Shown in pieces: positions 33,749 to 46,115 of a stretch of 64,000 nucleotides of DNA. Origin of the DNA: Ahaetulla prasina (taxonomy: Eukaryota; Chordata; Lepidosauria; Squamata; Colubridae); contig NC_080548.1 of the NCBI RefSeq assembly GCF_028640845.1, forward strand, positions 15,408,814-15,472,813. Reading direction: 5' to 3'. The position numbers and the translations under genes were made by a program. Each line of letters opens with the position of its first letter. The first letter of the stretch is position 1. The notes beneath the pieces are model-generated. The model made no database searches. It was not told where the DNA came from and saw only the letters and a list, made by a program, of their open reading frames with translations.

Positions 33749-33906
33749 CGGGATCTCCAACCTTGGTAACTTTAAGACTTGTGGACTTCAACTCCCAGGA
33801 TTCCTCAGCTAGCTTGCTGAGGAACTCCAGGAGTTGAAGTCCACAAGTTTTAAAGTGGCCAAGGTTGGAGACCCCTGAACTAAGACTTGTGGACTTCAAG
33901 TCCCTA
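33749..33906. mobile_element. Family B MITE with extra tail, exact TSD
   Basis: It starts CGGGATCTCCAACCTTGG. The normal right end (CCAAGGTTGGAGACCCCTG) is at 33877, but an extra 29 bp including AAGACTTGTGGACTTCAAG follows before an exact 8-bp repeat AACTAGGC (33741-33748 and 33907-33914). The extra piece resembles an inner part of the same family. Confidence 0.75.
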
Positions 33907-34157
33907 AACTAGGCCACTCTCTGAACTTTATAGGATTTATAGGATGGAAGAGGAGTGGAGTCTTTGGGGAAATTTATATTTCCTGAATTGGAAATCTAGA
34001 AGCATTTAAAAGCAGAATTATCATACCATACTTGAAAAGGTTGAAACGGCACCAAAGAGTTAGATGTAGCTAACGCTGGTAGGTATATAATGGCCATCTG
34101 AATTTTTGCAATCCAGATAGGTTAACCTTATTCAGATCCATTAGGATGAGGTTCAGG

Positions 34158-35045
34158 ATATAGAGATTCTAGAAAGAGTGCAGAGAAGAGCAACAGATAG
34201 GGTTAGGGGACTGGAGGAAGCTAAAGCATACAATGAAGAGTTGTGGGAATTTGTCTAGTCTAGTCTAGTTCAGCAGAGGGAAGGATTAAGCTGCCCTGAG
34301 TCTTCGGAGTCTTCGGAGAAGGGCGGGATATAAATTCAATTTTTTTTTAAAAAGGGTGACACGATAGCATTCTTTTAATATCTAAGGGGCTGATACAAAG
34401 AAAAGGAGGTCAACCTATTCGCCAAAGCACCTTAGGACAGGACAAGAAGTAATGATCTAGTGAAGAGAAGGACCAGGGGAGACACAATAGCTGTTTTCCA
34501 ATATTTGGGGGGCTGCCACAGTAAGGAGGGGGTCAAGCTATTTTCCAAGGCACCAGAAGGCCAGACAAGGAATAATGGATGGAAACTGAACAAGAAGAGA
34601 TTCAACCTGGAAATAAGGAGAAATTTTCTGACAGTGAGAGCAGTCAACCCATGGAACTGCTTGCCTTTAGACATTGTGGGAGCTTCATCATTGGAAGCTT
34701 TCAAGAAGAGACTGCACTGCCATCTGTCAAAAATGGTGTAGGAAGGGTCTGCTTGGGCAGGGGATTGGATTAGATAATCTACGGGGGTCCCTTCCAACTC
34801 TGTTAATCTGTAATGGATGGAAGTTTATCAAAGAGAGATAAGCTAATATTAAAGAGAAACTTCCTGATGGTGAGAAGAACAATTAACCAGTGGAACGACT
34901 TGCCTCCAGAAGTTGTGGGCGCTCCATCATTGGAGGTTTTTAAGAAGAGATTGAACAGCCATTTGTACAGAATGCCATACGGTCTTCTGCTTGAACAGGG
35001 GATTGGACTAGAAGACCTCCAAGATCCCTTCCAACTCTGTTATTT
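34158..35045 (+). pseudogene. Array of CR1 3' ends, sense
   Basis: Three CR1 C-terminal pieces follow each other. The first, about 34158-34440, is broken at 34259-34355 by an L2-tailed fragment with GAGTCTTCGGAGAAGGGCGG. The second, about 34455-34800, has the frame 34460-34741: RGDTIAVFQYLGGCH, then RRNFLTVRAVNPWN. The third, about 34812-35045, has LKRNFLMVRRTINQWNDLPP. The second and third end in CCTTCCAACTCTGTTA. None keeps the RT. Confidence 0.88.
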
Positions 35046-35597
35046 GGTATGAATTAGGCCCATTTAACCAGCTTGTGAATGCTGCTGTGAGGATAATGAA
35101 AACCAGGCTCCATATTTCTCAGTCCTTCCAGGGCCTGTTTGAGCTAAAATGGCTGAGTTTACACATTCCACCATGATGAATTATAAATACCAGTGACTGG
35201 GTTCCTACCACACGCTAAGCCAAAACCAAACAACATCACATTATCACGAGGCTCACACATTGCACAAAGCCTGTAGATTTATTTAAATTACTCCCTCTGA
35301 AATCAACGCTCTCTAGAACGGAGAATCTAGTCTCAGGGGCCTAAAAGGACATGTAATCTACAACAGCCTTGGAGATGGTGGGGTCGAATTTTTCTCTCTG
35401 ATTGGCTTTAATGGGCTGGAATTCCTTCAAAAGAAATTATCGGGAAGTTAGATACAAAAGCTTTTCCGTTTCTTTTCAGGCAGCAGCTCGAATGGTCTTC
35501 GAAAATTGGGGCGCTTCAGATCTCAGACATCAGTACCCATGCAAGTAGGAATGCCCTGTAATGCTCCAGAACTGAATTTCATGAAAACAGGAGTTTG
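35046..35597. other. No recognised element
   Basis: About 550 bp of apparently unique sequence between CR1 and a family G repeat. Confidence 0.4.
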
Positions 35598-36005
35598 GCT
35601 TCAAAAATTTTAGCAAGGGGTTCTCTGACCAGTTGCTGGGTGGGCATGACCATGGTGGGTGTGACCTTGTTGGCCTCCTGCACCATGGTGTGGGGGGGCA
35701 TTTTTGCACTCCCCAGGCCCTGAAGGCTTTCTTCGAGCCTCCAGGAGGGCGAAAATGACCTCCCCAGACACCCTCTGGAGGCCGAAAACGGGCCCATTTC
35801 CAGCCTCCCTGAACTTCCCATAGGCCCATTTTTCCCTGAGCCTCTGCGTGTGCCCTGCCCTACCCACATCCAAAACGGGCCACGTGGGGACTCCTGGTAG
35901 GGAAGGGGCGGGGTGAGTGGGGCCAGCCAGGAGTGGGATTTGGGAGTTCTCTGAACTGCACAGAATGTTAGCTAGAAGTTCTCCCAAACCCCTGCGAACC
36001 CCTCT
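35598..36005 (+). mobile_element. Family G repeat
   Basis: It starts GGCTTCAAAAATTTTAGCAA and ends TTCTCCCAAACCCCTGCGAA. The same order of GC-rich blocks occurs as in 54216-54660. No TSD confirmed. Confidence 0.75.
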
Positions 36006-36424
36006 GTATTAAAAACATTGATACTGAGGTATAACTGTACATTGGATTTTCATTCTAGTTCCTGAGAATGAGACTCAACTTTTTTTGACAATAATAAGAG
36101 TGTTCAGGTCTTTTTGAAAGACCTATATTTGTTTTTCTGCTAACTACATGTAACAACTACAGCAAAATCTTCTTGTTTCTTGCAATTATTTGACCAGGAA
36201 TTTATATATGGTATCTTTGCCCAATATTACTTTGGATAAGGGAAAAACTGCTTGGAAGTACACTGATTAGCAATCTCAGCTTTCCACTCCAAGAATTGTC
36301 TCCAGGGAAGCTGCTGCTATCAGTAAAGGGCTTCTAGATTGTATTTTGGATTGTAAACCCAACTACTAAGATTTATGGTTAAACTGTCACATCGTGGGGC
36401 AGAAAAAAATCCAGACAATCTGGA
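36006..36424. other. No recognised element
   Basis: About 420 bp of apparently unique sequence, ending in an AAAGAAAAG run just before the LINE fragment. Confidence 0.4.
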
Positions 36425-36454
36425 GATGTCAGAAAAGAAAAGAAAAAGAAAAAG

Positions 36455-37095
36455 ATGGCATAAAAGAAAAGAATGGTCTATGCCAGACCAATTCTCAAAT
36501 ACAGCTCATCTGCCTGGAATCTGCACTGTATATCAGACATTAATACAATTGAGCGAGTCCAGAGATATTTCACAAGAAGAGTCCTCCACTCTTCTGCTCA
36601 CCACAGAATCCCTTATGCCACCAGGCTTGAAATTTTGAGCTTGGACAACTTAGAACTACGCCGCCTTCGGTCTGACCTAAGCGTAGTATACAAAATTATC
36701 TGCTACAACGTCCTACCGATCAATGCCTACTTCAGCTTCAACCACAACAATACACGAGCACACAATAGATACAAACCCAAGGTAAACCGCTCCAAACTCG
36801 ATGGCAGAAAATATAACTTCAGCGACAGAATGGTCAATGCCTGGAATGCACTACCTGACTCTGTAGTTTCTTCCCCAAACCCCCATAACTTTAACCTTAG
36901 AACTGGCTACTGTTAACCTCACCCCATTCCTAAGAGTTCTGTAAGGGGCGTGCATAAGCGCACCAACGTGCTTGCTGTCCCTGTCCTACTGTCCCCATTT
37001 ATTCGTATCCATTTCTTTTATTCATAATCATGTTTATACTTATATATGTTATGTTATACATGCTTTAAAAACAAACAAACAAACAACAAACAAAC
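36455..37095 (+). pseudogene. CR1-superfamily LINE (second lineage), ORF2 C-terminus and 3' UTR
   Basis: The frame 36473-36916 reads RPILKYSSSAWNLH, TIERVQRYFTRRVLH, LRRLRSDLSVVYKII and NRMVNAWNALPDS-type blocks. This is the post-RT domain of CR1/L3/Rex1-type LINEs, clearly different from the CR1 at 34158. The 3' UTR has CCTCACCCCATTCCTAAGAG and GGGGCGTGCATAAGCGCAC and ends in AAACAAACAAAC. I cannot settle between CR1-L3 and Rex1. Confidence 0.85.
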
Positions 37096-37366
37096 AAATG
37101 TGTTCTGTATCCTTTTGAGGCCATTTAGTGATCATCCAGACTTTAGCAACCAAGATGTGGTGTATTTGGATCAGTTTTCAAAGTACTGTCATCGTCATTC
37201 TTCTAAAATAGGTCCGTATTATTAGGCCCACTTTGCAGATATGAGTCCAGGCTGAAGGGCAGAAACTTTGACTGTTATTTTCACTAAGCTGGGGGTCACT
37301 TATCCTCAAGATTAGCTTGCAAAGTTGGAGAGCTTCTTGTCTATTCCAGAATGTAGCAGTCTAGAC

Positions 37367-38182
37367 CAGCGGTCACCAACTGGTGGTCCATGGACCACTG
37401 GTGATCCATGAGAACATTTTTGTGGTCCGCAGAAAAATAATTTGCATTTTTTATATTGCACTAAATCAGGGATACTCAATCTACGGCCCCTGGGACGGAT
37501 ACGTGCTATGAACGTTCATGTTGCTGTGGAGAGTCTCCCCCTTTGGGGTCTTTTTGTGCAGGTTGGAGGGGAGCAGAAATTCCAATATTGGGGTCTGCTT
37601 CAGCCTCCTGGTACTGGGGCTTTGGGCGAAGGCTGGAGGGAAGGGCCACTGGTGGCGAAGAGCCAGAGGGCCTTCTTCCAGTGGGACTGCATCATGGCCT
37701 GGAACTGGCTGACCATCTCAGCCCACTGAGCCTCCAGGCGCCAGTACCTGGCCTTGCACTCCCACAGGTCTTCCCTCTGCTTGGAAAGCCTATGCTCCTA
37801 GTCCTCAGTGAGGTGCTTCTACTGAGCCTCCTTCTCGGTCAGATCCAATTTGAATTGAGCCCGCTGTTTTGCCAACTCTTTCTCTGCTTAGCTCCAAGAA
37901 CTGCTTAGCTCCAAGAACTGCTTAGCTCCAACAACTGCTTCCTGTTGGGGCACTAAGGAGCCTGGGCGGCCAGGCAAGAAGGGGATAGGAGGGGAGAGGT
38001 GAGTAGAGGCTGGCAAGGTGCCCCTCAACGTGAGTGAGATCGAGTTGACCACACCCTCCCAGTCACATGACCACCTAGCCATGCCCATCCATCCGGTCAT
38101 TAGGCAGATCATATTAGTGGTCCGTGAGATTTAAAATTATGAATTTAGTGGTCCCTGAGGTCCGAAAGGTTGGTGACCCCTG
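37367..38182. mobile_element. hAT-type element of about 816 bp, exact TSD
   Basis: It starts CAGCGGTCACCAACTGGTGG and ends GAAAGGTTGGTGACCCCTG, inverted over about 14 bp. An exact 8-bp duplication GTCTAGAC lies at 37359-37366 and 38183-38190. TAGTGGTCC/GTGGTCCGTGAG words near both ends fit the group. A GCTTAGCTCCAAGAACT repeat of about three units lies at 37890-37940. No transposase frame remains. Confidence 0.9.
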
Positions 38183-38190
38183 GTCTAGAC

Positions 38191-38324
38191 CAGGGGGTCT
38201 CCAACCTCGGCAACTTGAAGACTTGTGGACTTCAACTCCCAGAATTCAGCTTTGCTTTGCTGGCTGAGGAATTGTGGGAGTTGAAGTCCACAAGTCTTCA
38301 AGTTGCCAAGGTTGGAGACCCCTG
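38191..38324. mobile_element. Family B palindromic MITE at the same target
   Basis: From CAGGGGGTCTCCAACCTCGG to CCAAGGTTGGAGACCCCTG. The left flank is the right TSD of the previous element (GTCTAGAC, 38183-38190); the right flank is GTCTAGAA (38325-38332), 7/8. Confidence 0.92.
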
Positions 38325-38332
38325 GTCTAGAA

Positions 38333-38713
38333 GATTGCATCCAACTCTAACAAGTCCCAGGAGAAAACACTGCTTGAACGTACTCTTTTTAGACTGGAAA
38401 TTGCTTTTCTGCCTGCAGAAAATCTCTTAAAATGGCACAGCAGGTCGAAGAAGAAAACACTCTTGGGAAAGAATAGGCTGGAGATAGTTTGATAAGCCTC
38501 CTTATCTGATTAAAGAGCTTCCCTCATGCCCTACCCACATTTCAAGGAACTGTGGTAGATTCAAGAGTCAAATGAAGTCTGTCATGACAATTCGGTTGCA
38601 TGCAGGGTATGTTCAGTCTTGCTTTCTGAAGGATTAAAAAAAAAAAACCTAAGGAGAATTAGGCGGATAGGCATAGCGTTTCTATTAACTACAACATGAA
38701 CTTTAATGTCACA
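38333..38713. other. No recognised element
   Basis: About 380 bp of apparently unique sequence with an A run near 38637. Confidence 0.4.
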
Positions 38714-38718
38714 GAAGT

Positions 38719-39287
38719 TGTCGTGTCCCACTCCTCCGCTGACGGCCGGGTCAGGGAAATCCGAATCAGGCTTGCCTCTGCAGCTCTGCCCAAAGTCCTA
38801 GCAAAGTCCTCAGAGCAGGCAGGAGACCAGTAAGTGACTTCAGCAAGATAAGTTCGACTTTGCCTGACTCAGAGACTGCCAGAAAGCAGATCCTTTATAT
38901 AGGCCATGGGGTGTGGCTCCATGACTCAGCACTCATTAAGGCCTGCCCCTCCCTTCCTTCTGTTGCCTCCGCCTATCCAATCTTCTGATGCAAGGGTCAC
39001 TCCAATCAGCTGTTGTTGGAAGTAAACTTTCCTCAGGCTCACATGCTGTGGAGGAGGGGGAGGGGTCTAGCTGCTCCGTTTGCCGGGGCATGGAGCCAGG
39101 GCTGGGGGATGCTCCCTCCTCTGCAGCCTGCTTGGGCATGGAGCCAGGGCTGGGACCGGGAGGTGCCCCCTCCTCTGCAGCTTGTCTGGGCATGGAGCCA
39201 GAACTGGGGCCGGGAGGCATACATTCCTCCGTGTTCGGGAGCAGATAAGCAGACCCCAGCTGCAGTGAGAGCGGACAAGACACAACA
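38719..39287 (-). mobile_element. Solo LTR (subfamily 1), antisense, 5-bp TSD
   Basis: 569 bp with TG...CA ends (TGTTGTGTCTTGTC...GACACGACA on the minus strand). An exact 5-bp duplication GAAGT lies at 38714-38718 and 39288-39292. The TATA-like box TATATAAA is at about 38894-38902 (reversed). Upstream of it, in U3, is an open frame (see 38936-39286). No internal region, tRNA primer site or polypurine tract is present, so this is a solo LTR left by recombination. Gypsy-type and some ERV-type retroelements make 5-bp duplications; the class is not decided here. Confidence 0.92.
38936..39286 (-). pseudogene. U3-embedded reading frame of solo LTR
   Basis: The frame is open from the first LTR base to a stop just before the TATA region. 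It has three 18-residue proline-rich repeats (GSMPRQAAEEGAPPG type), then STACEPEESLL and a basic end RRLDRRRQQKEGRGRP. Compared with 62381-62955, one repeat is shorter by exactly two codons, keeping the frame. No function is known to me. Confidence 0.6.
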
Positions 39288-39292
39288 GAAGT

Positions 39293-39626
39293 CATGATAT
39301 GACTGTCACAATTTGTGTTCCACTTCAGGTAGCAAATGTCTTCAGTAAACATTTGCGGGGGCTTAGTAGCCATTCCCTGTTCACAATGAAATTCAGTGTA
39401 ATTTGCTTGACTTTCATTCTACCTACAATGGTCTTAAATTAGCCATTTTTAGGGATGCCCATTTCAAAATCAAAAAGAAAGAAAAAGTTATGCTCACCTC
39501 CCAGTAGTTCTGCCCACTAGAGTTCATTCAGCAAATCAAGTTTAAGAAGTATGAAGCCAACTACTCAAGACTTAAAACAATTAGAAGCAGATAGGATTTT
39601 AAATAAGTCAAATCAGCTCACCACCT
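39293..39626. other. No recognised element
   Basis: About 330 bp of apparently unique AT-rich sequence. Confidence 0.4.
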
Positions 39627-39890
39627 GGGCCTCTGGTGGCTCAGACTGCTAAGACAGTCTGTTATTAACACAGCTGCTTGCAATTACTGCAGGTTCATGT
39701 CCCACCAGGCCCAAGGTTGACTCAGCCTTCCATCCTTTATAAGGTAGGTAAAATGAGGACCCAGATTGTTGGGGGCAATAAGTTGACTTTGTATATAATA
39801 TACAAAGGGATGAAGACTATTGCTTAACATAGTGTAAGCCGCCCTGAGTCTTCGGAGAAGGGCGGGATATAAATGCAAATTAAAAAAAAA
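39627..39890 (+). mobile_element. tRNA-derived CORE/MIR-like SINE with L2-type tail
   Basis: Head GGTGGCTCAGACTGCTAAGA (A-box region) and GGTTCATGTCCCACC (B-box region). Core TCAGCCTTCCATCCTTTATA and AAAATGAGGACCCAGATTG. Tail GCCGCCCTGAGTCTTCGG, as at L2 3' ends, then an A-rich end. It is the most complete copy of this SINE in the window and probably moves with L2 machinery. Confidence 0.88.
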
Positions 39891-39924
39891 CCTATTTGGA
39901 GCGCTTATTTAGGAGATCTGTCAC

Positions 39925-40219
39925 CAGAGGTGGGTTTCAGCAGGTTCTGTCCAGTTCTGAAGAACTGGTAGCGGAAATTTTGAGTAGTTCAGAGAACCGG
40001 TAGTAAAAATTCTGACTGGCCCCGCCCCCTTCTATTCTCTTGCCTCCCAAGTCTCAGCTGATCAAGAGGAAATGGGGATTTTGCAATAACCTTCCCCTGG
40101 AGTGGGGTGGGAATGGAGATTTTACAGTATCCTTCCCCTGCCATGCCCACCAAACCAAGCCATGCCCACCAAGCCACACCCACAGAACCTGTAGTAAAAA
40201 AATTTGAAGCCCACCACTC
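39925..40219. mobile_element. Family A hAT-type MITE, exact TSD
   Basis: It starts CAGAGGTGGGTTTCAGCAGG and ends TTTGAAGCCCACCACTC. An exact 8-bp duplication TCTGTCAC lies at 39917-39924 and 40220-40227. Confidence 0.93.
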
Positions 40220-40299
40220 TCTGTCACCTAAGTTTGAGAGACCCAAGAGATGAACTGGAAGACGAAAATGGAGTTTTGCTGGAAAACATAGCTTAAATC

Positions 40300-40729
40300 T
40301 GGGGTATCAAACTCAATTTCGTTGAGGGCCGCATCAGAGCTGTGGTTGACCTCAAGGCGGGTTGGGTGTGTCTAGGTGGTTGCAGCTGACTGGGTGGGCA
40401 TGGTTGGGGTGGCCATGGCCAGCTCAATGTCACGTCAGGGGCGCCTATGGTGGCCTGGGTGGGAGGGAGGGATCCATTGCCTCCAGTGCACGCCCAGGGG
40501 GTGAGGCAAGGGCGGCCCCTTGCTGGCTTCAGGATGGCTCCACGAATGGCTGACCACCTTCTGGCTCGCATGGCCATCACCAAGTTGTAGATCAGCACCC
40601 GGTTGGCCTGGACTGTGGTCAAGGCACTGGGGGCCAGTTCTTCACTGTTTCCAGGGCAGCTCTGTGGGCCAGATCTAACCACATCACGGGCCGGATTTGG
40701 CCCACAGGCCTTGAGTTTGACACCCTTGG
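40300..40729. mobile_element. Family D hAT-type MITE, long form
   Basis: It starts TGGGGTATCAAACTCAATTT and ends TTGAGTTTGACACCCTTGG. The flanks CTTAAATC (40292-40299) and CTTAAATG (40730-40737) match 7/8. The interior is GC-rich without a frame of interest. Confidence 0.85.
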
Positions 40730-40737
40730 CTTAAATG

Positions 40738-41495
40738 AATAAACGCCAAATTATTGGGATAACATAACTTTTAATACAGATGCCATTCTTTCAGAAACTT
40801 TCTTCCAAACAGGAGAGTAATAAGAACTTTGTTTATGCATTAAGAATATGGAATGCCACCATCTATTGGTTAGAAATGGTGCTCATATAATTACTATATT
40901 ACATTAGAGTTCCAGTTGAAACTATTGTAATGATAGCTCATCTAAGATATGTTTCGCATGTAATGTACCAGTTGCCAAAACACTTTAAGATCCATTTAGA
41001 ACATCTCATTATACTATCGAATCATAAATATGGGCAGTCACAATTTTGAATGCTGATAACCTCCAGAGACATCCTGGCACTGTACACGCCCAAGATAATG
41101 AACATTTGAGTTTCAGCTTCTCCCCCTTCATAGTACAAACAGATTAAGAGCACTTCATTTTTCCATTGCTTAAGTTATGTCCCATCTCTGTTTCTGCATC
41201 AACAAGCAACCAGAAAACAACCGTCTACCTAAAACCTGAATTATGAATGAATTTTGTAAGCCGTTCCTTACAGACAGACAACGTTCTCCTCCTCTCATCT
41301 TTCACCACAGTCGCACCAAATGCAATAGGTTTCTATTTCATCCTTATGCACATGTTTTGTGAGAACTTTCTGGGAACTGCAAACTGCAACATGGATTTAA
41401 AGAAGCACAGATGTGGGTGTATATAATTATATTTTGTTCTGTGCAGAAATTAAAAAGTACACCTTATCTCCGTATCTCTACTAGCAGTCTCAAAC
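40738..41495. other. No recognised element
   Basis: About 760 bp of apparently unique sequence with no gene support. Confidence 0.45.
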
Positions 41496-41503
41496 CCCCC
41501 ACC

Positions 41504-41724
41504 CAGTGGTGAAATCCAAATTTTTTTACTACCGGTTCTGTGGGCGTGGCTTGGTGGGCATGGTGTGGCTTGGTGGGTGTGGCAGGGGAAGGATACTGCA
41601 AAATGTCCATTCCCACTCCACTCAGGGGCCAGCCAGAGGTGGTATTTGCTGGTTCTCCGAACTACTCAAAATTTCCGCTACCGGTCCTCCAGAACCTGTC
41701 AGAACCTGCTGGATATCACTCCTC
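41504..41724. mobile_element. Family A hAT-type MITE
   Basis: It starts CAGTGGTGAAATCCAAATTT and ends CCTGCTGGATATCACTCC. The right terminus is mutated and no clean TSD is visible. The core has GGGCGTGGCTTGGTGGGCA. Confidence 0.85.
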
Positions 41725-41826
41725 TCCCCCTCACCCCTAAGTCTATTCTACAGAGTTGACCATAGTAGACTAGAGGAATCAGTGAACTGACTGTCCCCTA
41801 AGTTTGAGAGAGTTGACTTTGTAGAA

Positions 41827-42214
41827 CAGGGGTGTCAAACTCCATTTCATTGAGGGCTGCTTCAGGGTTGTGTTTGACTTCGGGGGGGGCAGGGGGCATG
41901 GCCAGGATGGGCATGGCCAGCTTGATGTTACTCATCAAGGCTCCGTTTCTAGCCGCAACACCCTCTTGCAGCCCTGTGCCAGTGAAAACGGAGCAGCCCT
42001 CCCGAACTCCATTTTCACTGGCAGAGGGCTGCAGGAAACTGTCACAGCCAAAAACGGAGCCCAGGAGACTTGTGTGTGATCCTCCCAAGCTCCGTTTTCT
42101 CTGGCAGAGGCACTATGGGCCAGTCCTTCACAGTTTCCAGGGCAGGCCCATGGGCCAGATCTAAGGACCCCACGGGCCGGATCCAGCCCACGGGCCTTGA
42201 GTTTGACACCACTG
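41827..42214. mobile_element. Family D hAT-type MITE, long form
   Basis: It starts CAGGGGTGTCAAACTCCATT and ends TTGAGTTTGACACCACTG. The flanks TTGTAGAA (41819-41826) and TTGTAGGA (42215-42222) match 7/8. AAAACGGAGC words recur three times inside. Confidence 0.88.
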
Positions 42215-42315
42215 TTGTAGGAGATCAATCTGTGGAGCTAAGGACTCTCTTGTCCATACTGACAAACAGAGGGGAAAAAAATCAAACAAGAAACTGTCTT
42301 CCATCAACTTAGATC

Positions 42316-42452
42316 CAGTGGTGGGATTCAAATAATTTAACAACCGGTTCTCTGCCCTAATGATTTCTTCCAACAACCAGTTTGCCAAACTGCTCAGAAA
42401 ATTAACAACCGGTTCTCCCGAAGTGGTGCGAACCCACTGAATCCCACCACTG
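42316..42452. mobile_element. Family C hAT-type MITE
   Basis: 137 bp, the same length as at 11487, from CAGTGGTGGGATTCAAATAA to CACTGAATCCCACCACTG. The flanks CTTAGATC (42308-42315) and CTTGGATC (42453-42460) match 7/8. Confidence 0.93.
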
Positions 42453-42683
42453 CTTGGATCACACTGACTGAACCCGGACGTCAGAACATTCTAACTCAAC
42501 GCCAAGTTCTTTATTTAATAGATAGGATGAGGCTCCCATATTTGGTGATAAGCCACTCAGAGTATTTTGCTTCCTATTTTTATAGTACAAATGGGGGAGT
42601 TTATAAGTTTCAGTTTCTTCAGTTTGGTTCTTCTCAATGTCCAAGTTTGGCAAATATGTGAAATTTGTAATCAAACTTAATGC

Positions 42684-43067
42684 AGGTAATCCTTAAATTA
42701 TGATCATAATTGAGCCCAAAATTTCTGATATTAAGTTATTAAGTGAGTTCCCCCCCATTTTATGACTTTTCTTGCCACAATGTGAACCCCTGCAGTTGTT
42801 AAGTTAGTCACACGGTTGTTAAGTGAACCTGGCTTCTCCATTGACTTTGCTTGTCAGGTCGCAAAAGGAGATCACATGACCCCGGGACGCTGCAACCGTC
42901 ATAAATTTGAGTCAGGTGCCAAGCGTCTGAATTTGGGTCACGTGACGATGGGGAGGCTGCAACATTCACAAGTGTGAAAAATAGTCAGAAAGTCACTTTT
43001 TTTCCGGAGCTGTTGTAATTTCGAACAGTCACTCAACAAACTATTGTAAGTTGAGGACTACCTGTAA
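42684..43067. mobile_element. TA-flanked MITE, CAGGTAGTCCTC family
   Basis: The left end GCAGGTAATCCTTAAATTATG and the right end AAGTTGAGGACTACCTGTA are inverted. Internal TTGTTAAGTGAACCTGGCTT and ATCACATGACCCCGGGACG are characteristic. It is non-coding. Confidence 0.85.
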
Positions 43068-43263
43068 TATACGAGTTTAAATCCATTAAAAATACGCAAC
43101 ATTTTATTGCTTGCCTCTCCCAAAATGCACGTTCTCCCTAACAAGCATTAGCTTTGCACTTAGCTTTACCCAGCGCTGTGTACTTTGTGAATTCTTTTTC
43201 ATGAATACGTTCATTCTTGTAGACATAGATTTTATAAAAGACTCTTAAGACTCCTAAGTTTTG

Positions 43264-43872
43264 GACTATATGATAAAGTGGGCACAAAATTTTCAGGAGC
43301 CAATATTATTGGAAACTTGGGAAAAAATTTGGGTTAGAAATGTTAAGTTTACACAAGCACAGAATTTAAGGGAAAATTTTTATAAGATGTTTTATAGATG
43401 GCATTTAGATCCTAAGAAATTATCGTGTATGTATCCAGATATGCAAGCAAAATGTTGGAGATGTAATTGTGATGACGCTACATATTTTCATATTTGGTGG
43501 ACTTGTAAGGATATAAAGGCCTTTGGGATAAAAATTTGGTGGATTTTACAAAATGTTTTGAAAAAGAAGATAAAGTTCCTGCCGCAATTTTTTTTGTTGG
43601 GAAATATTACGGACTGTACAGTAATTGAGACTAAATTGATTTTAAATCTAATAACAGCAGCAAGATTACTAATAGGACAATACTGGAAGAAAAAAGAAGT
43701 ACCTACAATAGAAGAATGGATATTGAAAGTTGCCAATTTGGCTGAGATGGCGAAGATATCAGCCTTTTTGAAAGACAATACGCAAGAAAGATACTTAAAG
43801 GAATGGGAAAAATGGATTGACTATATTCAAAGTAGATATCAGACTAAGAGTTATAAGACTGTTTTTGAATGA
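43264..43872 (+). pseudogene. L1 ORF2 C-terminal domain, unbroken frame
   Basis: About 200 codons without interruption from the truncation point to the stop: WVRNVKFTQAQNLRENFYKM, CWRCNCDDATYFHIWWTC and VPTIEEWILKVANLAEMAK. Endonuclease and RT are missing, so it cannot act. The clean frame and exact TSD suggest it is younger than the other L1 copies here. Confidence 0.93.
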
Positions 43873-44111
43873 TTATGATGTATTATTTTTGATTGTTTTT
43901 GGGGGAAGTTAGGAATTGATGATTGTAGGGGTATAATTAAGTTGGGACGAAATTTTTTTAGCATACGTTTGTTTTATTTTTAACTATACCTTGTGCTCGT
44001 TCCAGGAAGTCGGGGGAGGAGGGGGGTTGTGAAGGGAGGGGGGAGGAGAGGTGGGGGGAAAGGGGAAAAAAATTTTCTGTAAAACTTTTTGAATAAAAAA
44101 AATAAAAAAAA
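43264..44111 (+). mobile_element. L1 LINE, 5'-truncated, exact 17-bp TSD
   Basis: An exact duplication AAGACTCCTAAGTTTTG lies at 43247-43263 and 44112-44128. The left copy follows TT (CTCTT/AAGA), as expected of L1 endonuclease. It contains the ORF2 C-terminus, a 3' UTR with G-runs (about 44010-44070) and an A-rich tail from about 44090. It is the same subfamily as the 5048-8922 copy. Confidence 0.96.
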
Positions 44112-44128
44112 AAGACTCCTAAGTTTTG

Positions 44129-44183
44129 CTACTAACAAAATTGAATGATCGTTCAGTTCATGAATTGGTGAAAACTGCAAAAT
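44129..44183. other. Short spacer
   Basis: 55 bp between the L1 TSD and a TA-flanked MITE. Nothing seen. Confidence 0.5.
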
Positions 44184-44488
44184 TACCGTATTTTTTCAGA
44201 GTATCAGGCGCACCTTACATTTTGGGGAGGAAAATAGTGTGTGGGGGGAAGCAATTCTGCCTACTAGATATTCATCTGTCTAACGTCCTTAGTCTGGTCA
44301 GCTTCAGCACATTAGTTCGCTGGTTTTGAGCGTTGGGGATAAAAAAACAGCTTCTAAAGCACAGCTGATCTTTGGAGAGAAAAGCAGGCTAAGCATGGAA
44401 GATCACTTCACTTATCAGCGCCTTGTTAGCTTCACTCATTAGCACCTCATTTGGGCTGAAAAAAAGCTTCAGAAAAGCTACATTCGGA

Positions 44489-45890
<1,402 letters not shown>

Positions 45891-46115
45891 AGTATAAGAC
45901 GCATCCAAATTTTCAGCCTCTTTTAGGGTGGGAAAAAGTGCATCTTATACTCTGAAAAATACGCTATATCATTTTTCCCATGTCTAATTTATAACACTTC
46001 AATTTACCTTTAAACTTTTTTTAAAAATTAACTTTAAAAGGGAATCTTCTCAAAAACACCAAATTTAGGGGAATGAATGAAAGGTAAAACATCTTTATTG
46101 GGAAAACCACTTCCT

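Noticed and set aside
37442..38112. Transposase gene within the 816-bp hAT element
   Set aside because: Short frames only; none shows hAT dimerisation or catalytic motifs.
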